This document shows, piece by piece, positions 45,085-53,826 of a DNA stretch of 64,000 nt. Both the position numbers and the translations under genes were made by a program. Source of the DNA: Bacteroidales bacterium (lineage in GTDB: Bacteria > Bacteroidota > Bacteroidia > Bacteroidales > Lentimicrobiaceae); the NCBI GenBank assembly GCA_016788045.1, contig JAEUTG010000052.1, forward strand, positions 1 to 64,000, read 5' to 3'. The notes beneath the pieces are model-generated. The model was not told the origin of the DNA, did no database searches, and was given only the letters and a program-made list of their open reading frames with translations. Each line of letters begins with the position of its first letter. Within the stretch, counting starts at the first letter, position 1.

Positions 45085-46095
45085 ATGAAAGCAGCCAAGT
45101 TTTTTATATTTCTGATGACCGGAATTGCCCTGGTATCGGGCTGTGGTAAGCCAAATGAACCTGAAATCCCCGTAACACCGGATATATCAGGTAACTACAA
45201 AATTGTTGGCAGAGTCGCCACCAGTGGCTTTGCGCAGGATCTGGTGTTAGACAACGGCTTACTTTACATTGCCCAGGGTGAAGGCGGCCTATGCATCGTT
45301 GATGTTTCGACACCGACAAATCCGGAGGTTGTTTCTCAACTAACGGAAGATGTGCGCGGATATTCTACCCGGATCATTCAACAGGATTCAGTGGTTTATC
45401 TGGCTGCAGGCTCATTCGGCCTGACGGTGGTAAATGTTGCAAACCCTGAACAGCCCTTTGTTACTGTGTCGAACCTGAACATGAAACCGGCAAAAAACCT
45501 GCATATTTTCGGGAAATACCTGCTTTCAGCCATCAGCGAGCAGGGAGTAAAAATAGCCGAGATAAGCTACCCGGAGCAACCTGATATCAGGGGATCGGTT
45601 TCAACCAAAGGATATGCCACCGGTATTACCACCAATGCCGACACCTCACTGCTTTTTGTTTCCTGCGGAGAGATGGGTCTTTCAATGTTCGACATTACCG
45701 ACTTTCAGGATGGTTATCCCAGCACAATACCTGCCGGCTGGTGCGACACTCCGGGGTATGCAGAAGCCGTGGTCCTGGATGAGTCGCGGTCTCTTGCATT
45801 TATGGGCTGCGGATATGCCGGACTGCAGATCCTCAGTTATGCGGATACTTCAAACGTGCACATCGTCGGAAATTATGCGGCTGACGGTTATGCCAAGGAT
45901 CTTATCCTGGATAACAACAAGATATACCTTGCAACCCAGAAAGGCGGACTGCTCATTCTTGATGTATCTGTACCTTCAAAACCTGTGCTGCTGGGAACCG
46001 TAGAAACTTCCTATGCACAGGGAATTACTTCGGATAACAATTACATTTACCTGGCCGACGAGGAAGAAGGACTGATTGTAATTGCAAAACCCTGA
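45085..46095 (+). CDS. LVIVD-repeat lipoprotein
   Basis: A 336-residue lipoprotein: the lipobox LVSGC puts the lipidated Cys at residue 20. The rest is a set of LVIVD-type beta-propeller repeats, each with a core like LYIAQGEGGLCIVDVSTPTNP, VYLAAGSFGLTVVNVANPEQP, FVSCGEMGLSMFDI and IYLATQKGGLLILDVSVPSKP, about 42 residues apart, six or seven copies, enough for a propeller. It sits 49 bp after the barrel gene and likely belongs to the same operon. Such lipoproteins bind partners on the outer membrane or cell surface; here it might assist polymer display. Confidence 0.85.
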   Translation: MKAAKFFIFLMTGIALVSGCGKPNEPEIPVTPDISGNYKIVGRVATSGFAQDLVLDNGLLYIAQGEGGLCIVDVSTPTNPEVVSQLTEDVRGYSTRIIQQDSVVYLAAGSFGLTVVNVANPEQPFVTVSNLNMKPAKNLHIFGKYLLSAISEQGVKIAEISYPEQPDIRGSVSTKGYATGITTNADTSLLFVSCGEMGLSMFDITDFQDGYPSTIPAGWCDTPGYAEAVVLDESRSLAFMGCGYAGLQILSYADTSNVHIVGNYAADGYAKDLILDNNKIYLATQKGGLLILDVSVPSKPVLLGTVETSYAQGITSDNNYIYLADEEEGLIVIAKP

Positions 46096-46212
46096 TTCCG
46101 GTAACCTTGAACAGAATAGACCTTTTCATGAAGACAATGAGGATCAGACTATGCTTAATCGCTGATCTTCAGATCTGTATACAAGTGTCAACCACTTTGA
46201 AGTGAATCTGAC

Positions 46213-47307
46213 ATGAACAATCCTTGTGGTATATTTTTCGCTGTTTCCATCAGCCTGATTATGGCCCTGATCGGCAATGCCTGTAAAGAGAATGATCAGG
46301 AGCCTCGGCCGGAACCAAATCCTGAAAAATTTATTCTCAGGGCCGCCGACCTTTCTTTTCTGCCTGAAATTGAACAAGCCGGCATTGTTTTTTACAATCA
46401 GGCCGGCGTTGCGGAAGATATGCTGTCAACCCTGAAAAACGCCGGTCTGAACACTGTAAGAATCAGACTCTGGAAAGATCCGGCTGATGGACATTCAGGT
46501 TTTGCTGAGGTTAGAGCTTTTGCACAGAAGGCCAGGTTAATGGGGCTCAAGGTGTGGCTTACCGTGCACTATTCCGACACCTGGGCCGATCCCGGACACC
46601 AGTACATACCGGCAGCATGGCAGGACCTCGGTTACTATGTTCTCAAAGACAGCCTCTACCAATACACAGCCATGATAGTCAAGGCCATTGATCCCGACTA
46701 TTTCCAGATCGGGAATGAGGTGAACTACGGAATGCTATGGCCCCAGGGGAAGATCAGTTACCTTCAGAATTTCCTCGGGCTGATCGCTTCAGGTGCTGCT
46801 GCTGTGAGAGACCACAGCGATCATTGCAAGATCATGATTCACTATGCAGGTTTTCAGGATGCCCCCGGATTCTTCGCCAAACTCGGTTCCATTGATTACG
46901 ATATCATCGGACTTTCATATTACCCGGTGTGGCACGGAAAAGACCTTACTGCCCTGGAAGCAGCCATGCAGGAACTGGCTCAGCAGACCGGCAAAAAAGT
47001 AATGATCGCCGAAACCTCCTACCCCTTTACCTTTGAGTGGAACGATTGGACCAACAACGTGACCGGAAGTTCAGATCAGATTCTTGACGCGTACCCGGCT
47101 ACACCCCAGGGACAGAAAGACTTCATGAATGAAATAAAACGGATATCCTCGGCAGCTGAAACCTCGGTTGGATTTGCCTATTGGGGCGGCGAATGGGTAG
47201 CCTTTAAAGGAACAGAGGCAACCAACGGATCAAGCTGGGAGAATATGGCATTTTACGATTTTGACTTTAAAGCCCTGCCGGTGATTGATGTTTTTGCGGA
47301 TGATTGA
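46213..47307 (+). CDS. GH53 endo-beta-1,4-galactanase, lipoprotein
   Basis: A 364-residue enzyme. Lipidation is predicted at Cys24 (MALIGNAC). The GH53 (beta/alpha)8 barrel has the acid/base Glu169 in QIGNEVNYGMLWP and the nucleophile Glu267 in VMIAETSYPF, plus the family opening GADLS-like (RAADLSFLPEIE), TVRIRLWKDP and WLTVHYSDTWADPG. GH53 enzymes cut beta-1,4-galactan side chains of pectin (type I arabinogalactan). It faces a divergent/convergent arrangement: its last 41 bp overlap the 3' end of the AraC gene on the other strand. An inverted repeat-like segment around 46180-46200 precedes it but no clear promoter is seen. Confidence 0.93.
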   Translation: MNNPCGIFFAVSISLIMALIGNACKENDQEPRPEPNPEKFILRAADLSFLPEIEQAGIVFYNQAGVAEDMLSTLKNAGLNTVRIRLWKDPADGHSGFAEVRAFAQKARLMGLKVWLTVHYSDTWADPGHQYIPAAWQDLGYYVLKDSLYQYTAMIVKAIDPDYFQIGNEVNYGMLWPQGKISYLQNFLGLIASGAAAVRDHSDHCKIMIHYAGFQDAPGFFAKLGSIDYDIIGLSYYPVWHGKDLTALEAAMQELAQQTGKKVMIAETSYPFTFEWNDWTNNVTGSSDQILDAYPATPQGQKDFMNEIKRISSAAETSVGFAYWGGEWVAFKGTEATNGSSWENMAFYDFDFKALPVIDVFADD

Positions 47308-48148
47308 TCTTCCGGAATGCTGAAGGTGAGCAGCCTTTTGCGGTAAAAAACATCCTGTTGAAATGCGTTGAACTTCTGAAACCTGACTCCCAGGCTACCG
47401 ATGAAACACTCATTTCAGGATGCTCGGTCAGGAGTCTGCAGGCATGTGAAAGCCTGATCTCGTTGACATATCCGTTGAAGGTCATCCCGGTGATTTTTCT
47501 GAAAAACCGGCTGAAAGAAGTTTCAGTCATATAAACCAGCCCGGCTGCCTGCTTCAGCCTGATTTCCCCGCTCAGATTATGGCAGATGTAATCAAACACC
47601 CTGGAGATTCTCTCCTGATTCAGTTTATTGAGCGAAGGTGAATAACCCACAGATGACAAAAAAGTGTAATCCGTTGAATTACCCAGAAAGTCAAGCAGTA
47701 TCCATAACCCTGTAAGCCAGTGCAAGCCCTGTTTCCCGCGCAGCAGCATTAACTGCCTTCCGGCTTCTTCAGCAACCTCCTTGTTGAAACGAATGCCCCT
47801 TGACGATAAAGCCAGGAGTTTGCGGATGACGTCAAATTCCGGTTCCATGACTGGCTGCTTTCCCAGAACTTCCGGTCTGAACTGAATTACCATGGCCTGA
47901 CAGGCGTCTTCCACCACGCTTCCACCGAAAGAGGTCCAGGTATGCGGCAGATCGGGCCCTACCAGCACATGATCACCTGCATAAAACGATTCAACACTGT
48001 CGCCCACAATCCGCTCTCCACTTCCGCTCAGAATATAGGTCAACTCCACTTCCGGGTGATAATGCCAATAGAATTCAAATGCCGGCAAGCTGATCCAACG
48101 TTGCCGGTAACGGACTTCCGTATCAATGTGTTCGAAGCTGGCCCTCAT
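47267..48148 (-). CDS. AraC-family transcriptional regulator
   Basis: A 293-residue regulator. An N-terminal cupin (WHYHPEVELTYILSGSGERI and AGDHVLVGPDLPHTW) is the effector-binding domain, and the C-terminal pair of helix-turn-helix motifs is clear (LKQAAGLVYMTETSFSRFFR, VSSVAWESGFRSSTHFNRMF). I start at the ATG at 48148; the frame continues upstream only to a TTG at 48193. It is divergent from the GH127-esterase gene across 133 bp that contain two direct repeats of ATTGAACAA. It probably controls the sugar-hydrolase genes around it in response to a released sugar such as arabinose, galactose or rhamnose; which one cannot be told. Confidence 0.9.
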   Translation of the reverse strand: MRASFEHIDTEVRYRQRWISLPAFEFYWHYHPEVELTYILSGSGERIVGDSVESFYAGDHVLVGPDLPHTWTSFGGSVVEDACQAMVIQFRPEVLGKQPVMEPEFDVIRKLLALSSRGIRFNKEVAEEAGRQLMLLRGKQGLHWLTGLWILLDFLGNSTDYTFLSSVGYSPSLNKLNQERISRVFDYICHNLSGEIRLKQAAGLVYMTETSFSRFFRKITGMTFNGYVNEIRLSHACRLLTEHPEMSVSSVAWESGFRSSTHFNRMFFTAKGCSPSAFRKINHPQKHQSPAGL

Positions 48149-48184
48149 CTCATTTCCCTGTTTATAGCGTAAAAATACATAATT

Positions 48185-48223
48185 ATTGAACAATCAGGAT
48201 AAAATACGGTCATAATTGAACAA
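48185..48223. promoter_or_regulatory. Pair of direct repeats, candidate AraC-type operator
   Basis: ATTGAACAA occurs at 48185-48193 and 48215-48223, 30 bp apart, inside the 133-bp divergent region between the AraC gene and the GH127-esterase gene. AraC-type dimers often bind direct repeats. TAttTTTG at 48255-48262, 19 bp before the ATG at 48282, is an exact -7 match but has no good -33 element, so activator dependence is plausible. On the other strand TAttTTTA (48177-48170) precedes the AraC start. Confidence 0.5.
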
Positions 48224-48281
48224 ATTATGCAAACACAGAGCAAAAATCCCATGGTATTTTTGTAACAATGAAATCTTCATT

Positions 48282-51122
48282 ATGAAAAAAATTATCACAT
48301 TCATCATGACAGCTACCGTTCTGTTCGCATCTGGTCAGCCTGAGACCGGAAACAAAGCCCACTCCCCTGATTCATTCCAAAAAATCAAACCGGTAGAACA
48401 GAAGTTTCAATGGCTCAGGTTTGGGGAAATCAGGCCTTCCGGCTGGCTGAAAGACCAGATGCTTAAGGATATGGAGGGTTTTGTTGGTCATCTCGACGAA
48501 CTGGTACCTGATCTGATGGATGACCGGATATACGGAGCGGACCGGCTGACCCGGGAGCATACGTCAAAAGATCTGGGAAATACCGGTCCGGTGATGGACC
48601 CTCAGTACCTGTGGTGGAACAGTGAGACCCAGTCGAACTGGCGCGACGGATACATCCGCAATGCCATTTTGCTGGACAATGCCTCCGGGTTGGACAAATC
48701 GCGCCAATACATTGACTATCTGCTATCAACGCAGGATAAGGATGGCTACCTGGGCATTTACACCCCGGAACTCAGGTATAATTTTGCCGATGAAAACGGC
48801 GAGCTATGGGCCAAAACCACTGCGCTCAGGGGGTTGCTGGCCTGGTATGAGTATACAGGGAAGCAGGATGTACTGAATGCGACAGAACGCGCAGTGGCCG
48901 ATGTGATGAAACATTATCCTGTTGGAGCGTCCTCCCCTTTCGGCTCGGTGAAACCTTTTGCCGGCGGACTGACACATGGGCTGACTTTTACCGATATTCT
49001 CGACAGGCTGTTTCAGTTGACGGGGAATGAGGATTACCTGAATTATGCCTTATTTCTCTATGAAGACTTTTCGGGGCATGTTCTGGCAGAAGACGCACAG
49101 CTTGGCAAAATACTCGATCCTGAATACAGGAATAAAGAGCACGGTGTGCACACCTATGAGCACCTCAGGCCACTGACCATGGCATGGTTGGCCAGCGGCA
49201 ACAATCAGCTGAAAACTGCTCTGGACATTTATCTTGAAAGGATCCACCAATGCACAACCCCTGCAGGTGGCCCCATCGGGGATGAGTGGGTTGCAGGCCG
49301 CCATGCTGATGCAACAAACACCGGATATGAATACTGTTCGCTGCAGGAATTGCTCGATGGATACACGAACCTGATTCAGAAAACCGGCGATCCCTCCTTT
49401 GGTGATCTGACCGAACGGCTGTTTTACAATGCGGCACAGGGAGCCAGGCATCCCGAGGAAAGCGCCATTGCCTATTGCAAGACCGACAATTCGTTTGCCA
49501 TGACAGGAACCCTGAACGGTGCACCTGCCGGAAATGAGGTTCAGACACGTTTTAAATACTCACCTGCCCACCAGGATGTGGCTGTTTGCTGCGCTCCCAA
49601 TGCCGGTAGGATTGCCCCCTATTATGTAAAATCGATGTGGCTGAAGGACAAGGAAGGGCTTGTTGCAGCCCTCTACGGACCTTGTGAAGTAAATACTGAA
49701 ATCAGGGGCTTACACGTACGCATTGTTGAAGAAACGGAATATCCCTTTACAGGAAATATCAGTTTCACCATTGAGGTTGAAAAACCCGTAGAATTTGTTG
49801 TGAAGCTACGCAAACCGGCATGGGCCGGAAAAGTAGCATCAACGATGCATTATACTGAAAAAGAGGGCTATCTGGTGATTGACAGACAGTGGAAAGGAAA
49901 GGAAACCTTTGAAATCATGTTTCCTTCAGAACCTGAAATCCGGCATGATCAGCAGCAGGAAAGCTACTTTGCTCAGGGCCCGCTGGTATTTGCCCTGCCA
50001 ATCGAAAGCAGGGAAATCGTGCTGAAGAATCATACGGTCAGTGGATTCAGGGATCTCGGTTATGAACCGGTGAACACAGAGAAATACCGGATTCCAGCTT
50101 CTTCAACCACAGAATTTCACATTGAAAGAATTCCTGACCAGGAAAATATCTGGGAAAGCGTGGAGTTGAACACCCTGCTGATCAATGAAAAAACCGGAAA
50201 ACCGCAAAAGCAGATACTGCTTCCGCTGGGCGCTACGGTGCTGCGGCAGCTCACCTTTCCAACGGAAGTAAAGACCTCCTTCGGGAAAATCCGGCGTTTC
50301 CGCGATTTCCCCTCAGCCCTGGTGCCCGCCCGCAACGTAGATGTCTGGCTCCCCGATGGTTACGACCCAGGTAAAAAATACAGTGTTTTGTATATGCACG
50401 ACGGACAGATGCTATTTGACAGCTCCCTTAACTGGAACAAACAGGAATGGGGTGTTGATGAAACGTTGGGAAGATTAATCAAAGAACAGAAAATCAAAGA
50501 CTGCATTGTTGTCGGAATCTGGAATACTACCAACCGTCATGCCGAGTACTTTCCGGCAAAACCCTATACGTCACTCACCAAGGAAGAGAAAGAACGCGTA
50601 AACGGAGAACTTCAGCAGCTGGGCCGGACCACAGAAACCTTCACCCCTGTATCCGATGATTACCTTAAGTTCATAGTTTCAGAACTGAAACCCTTTATCG
50701 ACAGCACTTTCTCAACGTTGCAAAACCGCGAAAATACCCTGATTGCCGGGTCAAGCATGGGCGGCCTGATCTCCCTGTATGCCATTTGTGAATACCCGGA
50801 AGTTTTCGGCGGAGCAGCCTGCCTCAGCACTCACTGGCCGGGGGTATTCTCCATGGAAAACAACCCCTGTCCCCCTGCATTTTTCCGGTATATGAAAAGC
50901 TGCCTGCCCGATCCTCAGACACACCATCTCTACTTCGATTACGGTGACCAGACACTCGATGCCCTTTATCCACCCCTGCAGCAGGAGGCCGATGGCATCA
51001 TGAAGGAAAAAGGCTATCAGCCGGACAACTGGATTACCCGATTCTTTCCGGGGGAGGATCACAGCGAAATTTCGTGGAGCAAGCGATTGGATATCCCTGT
51101 AACTTTTTTATTAGATAAATAA
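48282..51122 (+). CDS. GH127-family hydrolase fused to an esterase
   Basis: A 946-residue exported protein with a signal peptide (IITFIMTATVLFASG). Residues to about 660 are an (alpha/alpha)6 barrel plus sandwiches of the GH127 (beta-L-arabinofuranosidase, DUF1680) type, with the zinc-cysteine site positions that I expect from the bifidobacterial enzyme HypBA1: Glu350 and Cys352 in GYEYCSLQE, and Cys436-Cys437 in VAVCCAPNAG. Residues about 670-945 form an alpha/beta-hydrolase esterase (DVWLPDGYDPGKKYSVLYMHDG) with nucleophile Ser825 in AGSSMGGL and a final His in FFPGEDHSEISW. The fusion joins arabinofuranoside removal and ester cleavage, which suits acylated arabinan or arabinogalactan. Linker composition between the domains is ordinary. 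I start at 48282 because the frame upstream adds an unfit tail before the signal peptide. Confidence 0.88.
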   Translation: MKKIITFIMTATVLFASGQPETGNKAHSPDSFQKIKPVEQKFQWLRFGEIRPSGWLKDQMLKDMEGFVGHLDELVPDLMDDRIYGADRLTREHTSKDLGNTGPVMDPQYLWWNSETQSNWRDGYIRNAILLDNASGLDKSRQYIDYLLSTQDKDGYLGIYTPELRYNFADENGELWAKTTALRGLLAWYEYTGKQDVLNATERAVADVMKHYPVGASSPFGSVKPFAGGLTHGLTFTDILDRLFQLTGNEDYLNYALFLYEDFSGHVLAEDAQLGKILDPEYRNKEHGVHTYEHLRPLTMAWLASGNNQLKTALDIYLERIHQCTTPAGGPIGDEWVAGRHADATNTGYEYCSLQELLDGYTNLIQKTGDPSFGDLTERLFYNAAQGARHPEESAIAYCKTDNSFAMTGTLNGAPAGNEVQTRFKYSPAHQDVAVCCAPNAGRIAPYYVKSMWLKDKEGLVAALYGPCEVNTEIRGLHVRIVEETEYPFTGNISFTIEVEKPVEFVVKLRKPAWAGKVASTMHYTEKEGYLVIDRQWKGKETFEIMFPSEPEIRHDQQQESYFAQGPLVFALPIESREIVLKNHTVSGFRDLGYEPVNTEKYRIPASSTTEFHIERIPDQENIWESVELNTLLINEKTGKPQKQILLPLGATVLRQLTFPTEVKTSFGKIRRFRDFPSALVPARNVDVWLPDGYDPGKKYSVLYMHDGQMLFDSSLNWNKQEWGVDETLGRLIKEQKIKDCIVVGIWNTTNRHAEYFPAKPYTSLTKEEKERVNGELQQLGRTTETFTPVSDDYLKFIVSELKPFIDSTFSTLQNRENTLIAGSSMGGLISLYAICEYPEVFGGAACLSTHWPGVFSMENNPCPPAFFRYMKSCLPDPQTHHLYFDYGDQTLDALYPPLQQEADGIMKEKGYQPDNWITRFFPGEDHSEISWSKRLDIPVTFLLDK

Positions 51123-51160
51123 CCTTTTGTGCGGTTGAATTGCTATAATACTCACACTGA

Positions 51161-51209
51161 GTCATATTGAGCGGAGTCGAAATATGGCTTCGACTCCGCT
51201 CAGCCTGAC
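51161..51209. repeat. Long palindromic interspersed repeat
   Basis: TGAGCGGAGTCGAA (51168-51181) and TTCGACTCCGCTCA (51189-51202) form a perfect 14-bp stem with a 7-nt loop, flanked by a further GTCA/TGAC pair after a 3-nt internal mismatch. Elements with this TTCGACTCCGCTCA core are common in Bacteroidota genomes, as I recall. It lies between the GH127-esterase and GH92 genes and could end transcription, though no T-run follows. Confidence 0.85.
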
Positions 51210-51259
51210 ATTCAATTAGTTAAGTTCTCAACAGCACAACACATTAGATAAATAATACC

Positions 51260-53440
51260 ATGTCATCACCAAAATCAACAATTTCAGGTATAATATGCTT
51301 TATTTCAGTACTTTATCAGCTATCGGCACAAAACCCCGATTCCGATTACACATTATTTGTTAACCCCTTTATCGGCACCGACGGGACTGGACATACCTTC
51401 CCGGGCCCCTCCATGCCTTTTGGCATGGTACAGCCAGGACCGGACAACCGCAATCAGGGATGGAACTACACAAGCGGGTACCAATACCATGACAGCATCA
51501 TACTAGGTTTCTCGCAAACCCGTTTCAACGGAACAGGGGTGAGCGAAATGGGAAATATCCTGCTACTTCCTTTTGTTGAAACCCAAAATTCAGAATTGCG
51601 AAACAGGTATATCAAAGATTCCGAAAAGGCAAGTGCAGGATATTATACTTTAACCAAAAAAGACAAAGTAAAAGTAGAACTGACCTGTTCTGAACGGGTC
51701 GCTTTTCACCGCTATACTTTCCCCTCACAAAAGGCAAGTGTTTTGGCTGATTTTCAGCATGGGCTCTGTTTCCTAACCGATAGTCTTGTCCTTCAGAGTG
51801 ACGTAAAAACTGAAGATTATCAAACCATTACAGGATTTTGCCATACGAAAAACTGGGTTGAAAGAAAGTACTTCTTCGTTATCAGATTCGATAAACCGTT
51901 TGTAAAATCCGAACAATTGGCCAAAGGACCGAAAGAAAATGCCCCAAAATATATCTATTCATTTAACCTGGATGAAAGTAAAATATTGCAGGTAAAAGTT
52001 GCTTTATCAGCTGTGGCGGTCGAAGGGGCAAAACTTAATATGAATGCAGAAATTCCGGGTTGGAATTTCGAACAGGTGAAGAATAACGCACAGAAAGTCT
52101 GGAACAACTACTTAGGCAGAATTGAGCTTGAAGCTGAGCCCAAACAGAAAGAAATTTTCTATACTTCCATGTATCACCTGTTATTGCAGCCGTCGAACAT
52201 TGCAGATGTGGATGGTAAATACCGCGGCGCCGACGATAACATTGCACTGGCCCCGGAAAATGAATATTATTCAACGCTTTCCATCTGGGATGTCTACCGG
52301 GGCGCTTTCCCGCTGTTGCAAATTATTGCGCCTGAAAGAATTAACGGCATCATCAATACATTGCTTCTGCATCACAAAGCAGCCGGATTTCTGCCCATCT
52401 GGACAGCATGGGGACAGGATAACTACTGCATGATCGGCAACCATGCCATCCCGATGATACTTTCAGCTTTTAACAAGGGCTTCAAAGGTTTTGATAAAAC
52501 CGACGCCCTGAAAGCCATGGTTGAAACATCTACGATAAATCATATAAATTCCGATTGGGAATTGTACAACCGTTATGGCTATTATCCCTTCGATAAACTT
52601 GATAATGAAGCTGTTTCACGCACCCTCGAAAGCGGGTTCGACGACTGGTGTGTTGCTGCCATGGCTGCGAAGCTGGGTGATACAGCAACTGCTGAAACTT
52701 TCCTGAAAAGGGCCGGGTATTATAAAAACCTTTACGAACCATCCACAAAACTCTTCCGTGGCAAAGATGCCCATGGGAACTGGCGAACTCCGTTCAATCC
52801 GCTCATCGCAACTTCGCCTATGAACAATCCGGGCGATTATACTGAAGCCAACGCATGGCAATACTTCTGGACTCCGGCACAGTATGATATTGCTGGATTG
52901 AAGCAGCTTTTAGGTGGGACTGATGCGTTTACCAGACATCTCAACGATTTCTTTACCATTGAGGCGCAGAACCCGGATAAATTTCTGGGTCAGGAAGCCA
53001 TGATCGGGCAATATGCGCATGGCAACGAACCTGGTCATCATGTGGTGTATTTGTATGCTTACTCAAATACTCCTAAAAGAGGCCAAAAATACATTCATCA
53101 GATAATCAATGAGTTTCACAACAATGCACCCAATGGAATGATCGGAAATGATGATTGTGGACAAATGTCGGCCTGGTATATTTTATCAACGCTTGGCTTT
53201 TATCCGGTGAACCCGGCTGGTAACGAATTTGTTCTGGGCGCCCCACAAATTAAAAAAGCAACAATTCACATAAACGGTGGAAAGTATTTTACGATAAATG
53301 CCAAAAATATTTATAATGAGAACATATACGTTGAAAAAATATTTCTGGACAAAAAACTGGTAGAAAATCCCTTTATAACCTACGATCAGATCATGAATGG
53401 AGGGAACCTGGTTGTTGAAATGACCGGAAGCGATAAGTAA
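51260..53440 (+). CDS. GH92 exo-alpha-mannosidase-type hydrolase
   Basis: A 726-residue exported enzyme with a signal peptide ending near QLSAQ. The GH92 fold is clear: FVNPFIGTDGTGHTFPGPSM and MVQPGPDN at the start, SQTRFNGTGVSEMGNILLLP, SIWDVYRGAFPLLQI, HGNEPGHHVVYLYAY (with the general acid/base-site Glu) and GNDDCGQMSAWYILSTLGFY. Family enzymes remove terminal alpha-mannose from glycans, often calcium-dependent. It has its own start 137 bp after the preceding gene, across the palindromic repeat, and its codon choice looks more A+T-rich than the neighbours by eye, so it may have been acquired separately. Confidence 0.93.
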   Translation: MSSPKSTISGIICFISVLYQLSAQNPDSDYTLFVNPFIGTDGTGHTFPGPSMPFGMVQPGPDNRNQGWNYTSGYQYHDSIILGFSQTRFNGTGVSEMGNILLLPFVETQNSELRNRYIKDSEKASAGYYTLTKKDKVKVELTCSERVAFHRYTFPSQKASVLADFQHGLCFLTDSLVLQSDVKTEDYQTITGFCHTKNWVERKYFFVIRFDKPFVKSEQLAKGPKENAPKYIYSFNLDESKILQVKVALSAVAVEGAKLNMNAEIPGWNFEQVKNNAQKVWNNYLGRIELEAEPKQKEIFYTSMYHLLLQPSNIADVDGKYRGADDNIALAPENEYYSTLSIWDVYRGAFPLLQIIAPERINGIINTLLLHHKAAGFLPIWTAWGQDNYCMIGNHAIPMILSAFNKGFKGFDKTDALKAMVETSTINHINSDWELYNRYGYYPFDKLDNEAVSRTLESGFDDWCVAAMAAKLGDTATAETFLKRAGYYKNLYEPSTKLFRGKDAHGNWRTPFNPLIATSPMNNPGDYTEANAWQYFWTPAQYDIAGLKQLLGGTDAFTRHLNDFFTIEAQNPDKFLGQEAMIGQYAHGNEPGHHVVYLYAYSNTPKRGQKYIHQIINEFHNNAPNGMIGNDDCGQMSAWYILSTLGFYPVNPAGNEFVLGAPQIKKATIHINGGKYFTINAKNIYNENIYVEKIFLDKKLVENPFITYDQIMNGGNLVVEMTGSDK

Positions 53441-53826
53441 GCATGAAGACAATACGATTTAACTCAAACAATAAACCTCAGCAACCAGTAAAAGTATATC
53501 ATGGATCATCAGAACCGTGTGAAAAATACGGGTTATTCATTCTTTCAACAGCTTATTTTAAAGAGTTGATGCTAAGATGAAGCAAAATTACTTTTACGTT
53601 TAAGCTATCAGACTTGAGATTTTGACAAGCAGCCTTTTAATGTGTATAAAGGCATAAAGGAGAATTCAAATGACCCAGAAATCAAAATAAGATCTGATTT
53701 TGATGAATGCAGCGATATTCAGCAGGGTCACCGTTTAACCGGATTTTTTCAAGAGCCAGAAAAAAAAGAACTGACCAGAAACAATTTTCCACAATCTGCG
53801 TTTTAAGTGAATATAAATTCACCTTT
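53441..53826 (+). other. Intergenic region without a clear gene
   Basis: 386 bp before the TetR start. It has only very short frames. A -33/-7-like pair GTTG (53565-53568) and TActTTTA (53589-53596), 20 bp apart, is one base off in each element. AAAGGAGA near 53660 precedes a six-codon frame, not a credible gene. Confidence 0.45.
53807..53822. promoter_or_regulatory. Palindromic operator candidate for the TetR gene
   Basis: GTGAAT (53807-53812) and ATTCAC (53817-53822) form a perfect 6-bp inverted repeat with a 4-nt spacer, ending 4 bp before the TetR ATG. The half-site ATTCAC recurs at 54473-54478, 5 bp upstream of the ATG at 54484 of the SDR gene, which suggests joint control. Confidence 0.5.

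Noticed and set aside
53660..53690. Six-codon frame with a good Shine-Dalgarno
   Set aside because: It is too short to be a gene and no leader function is apparent.
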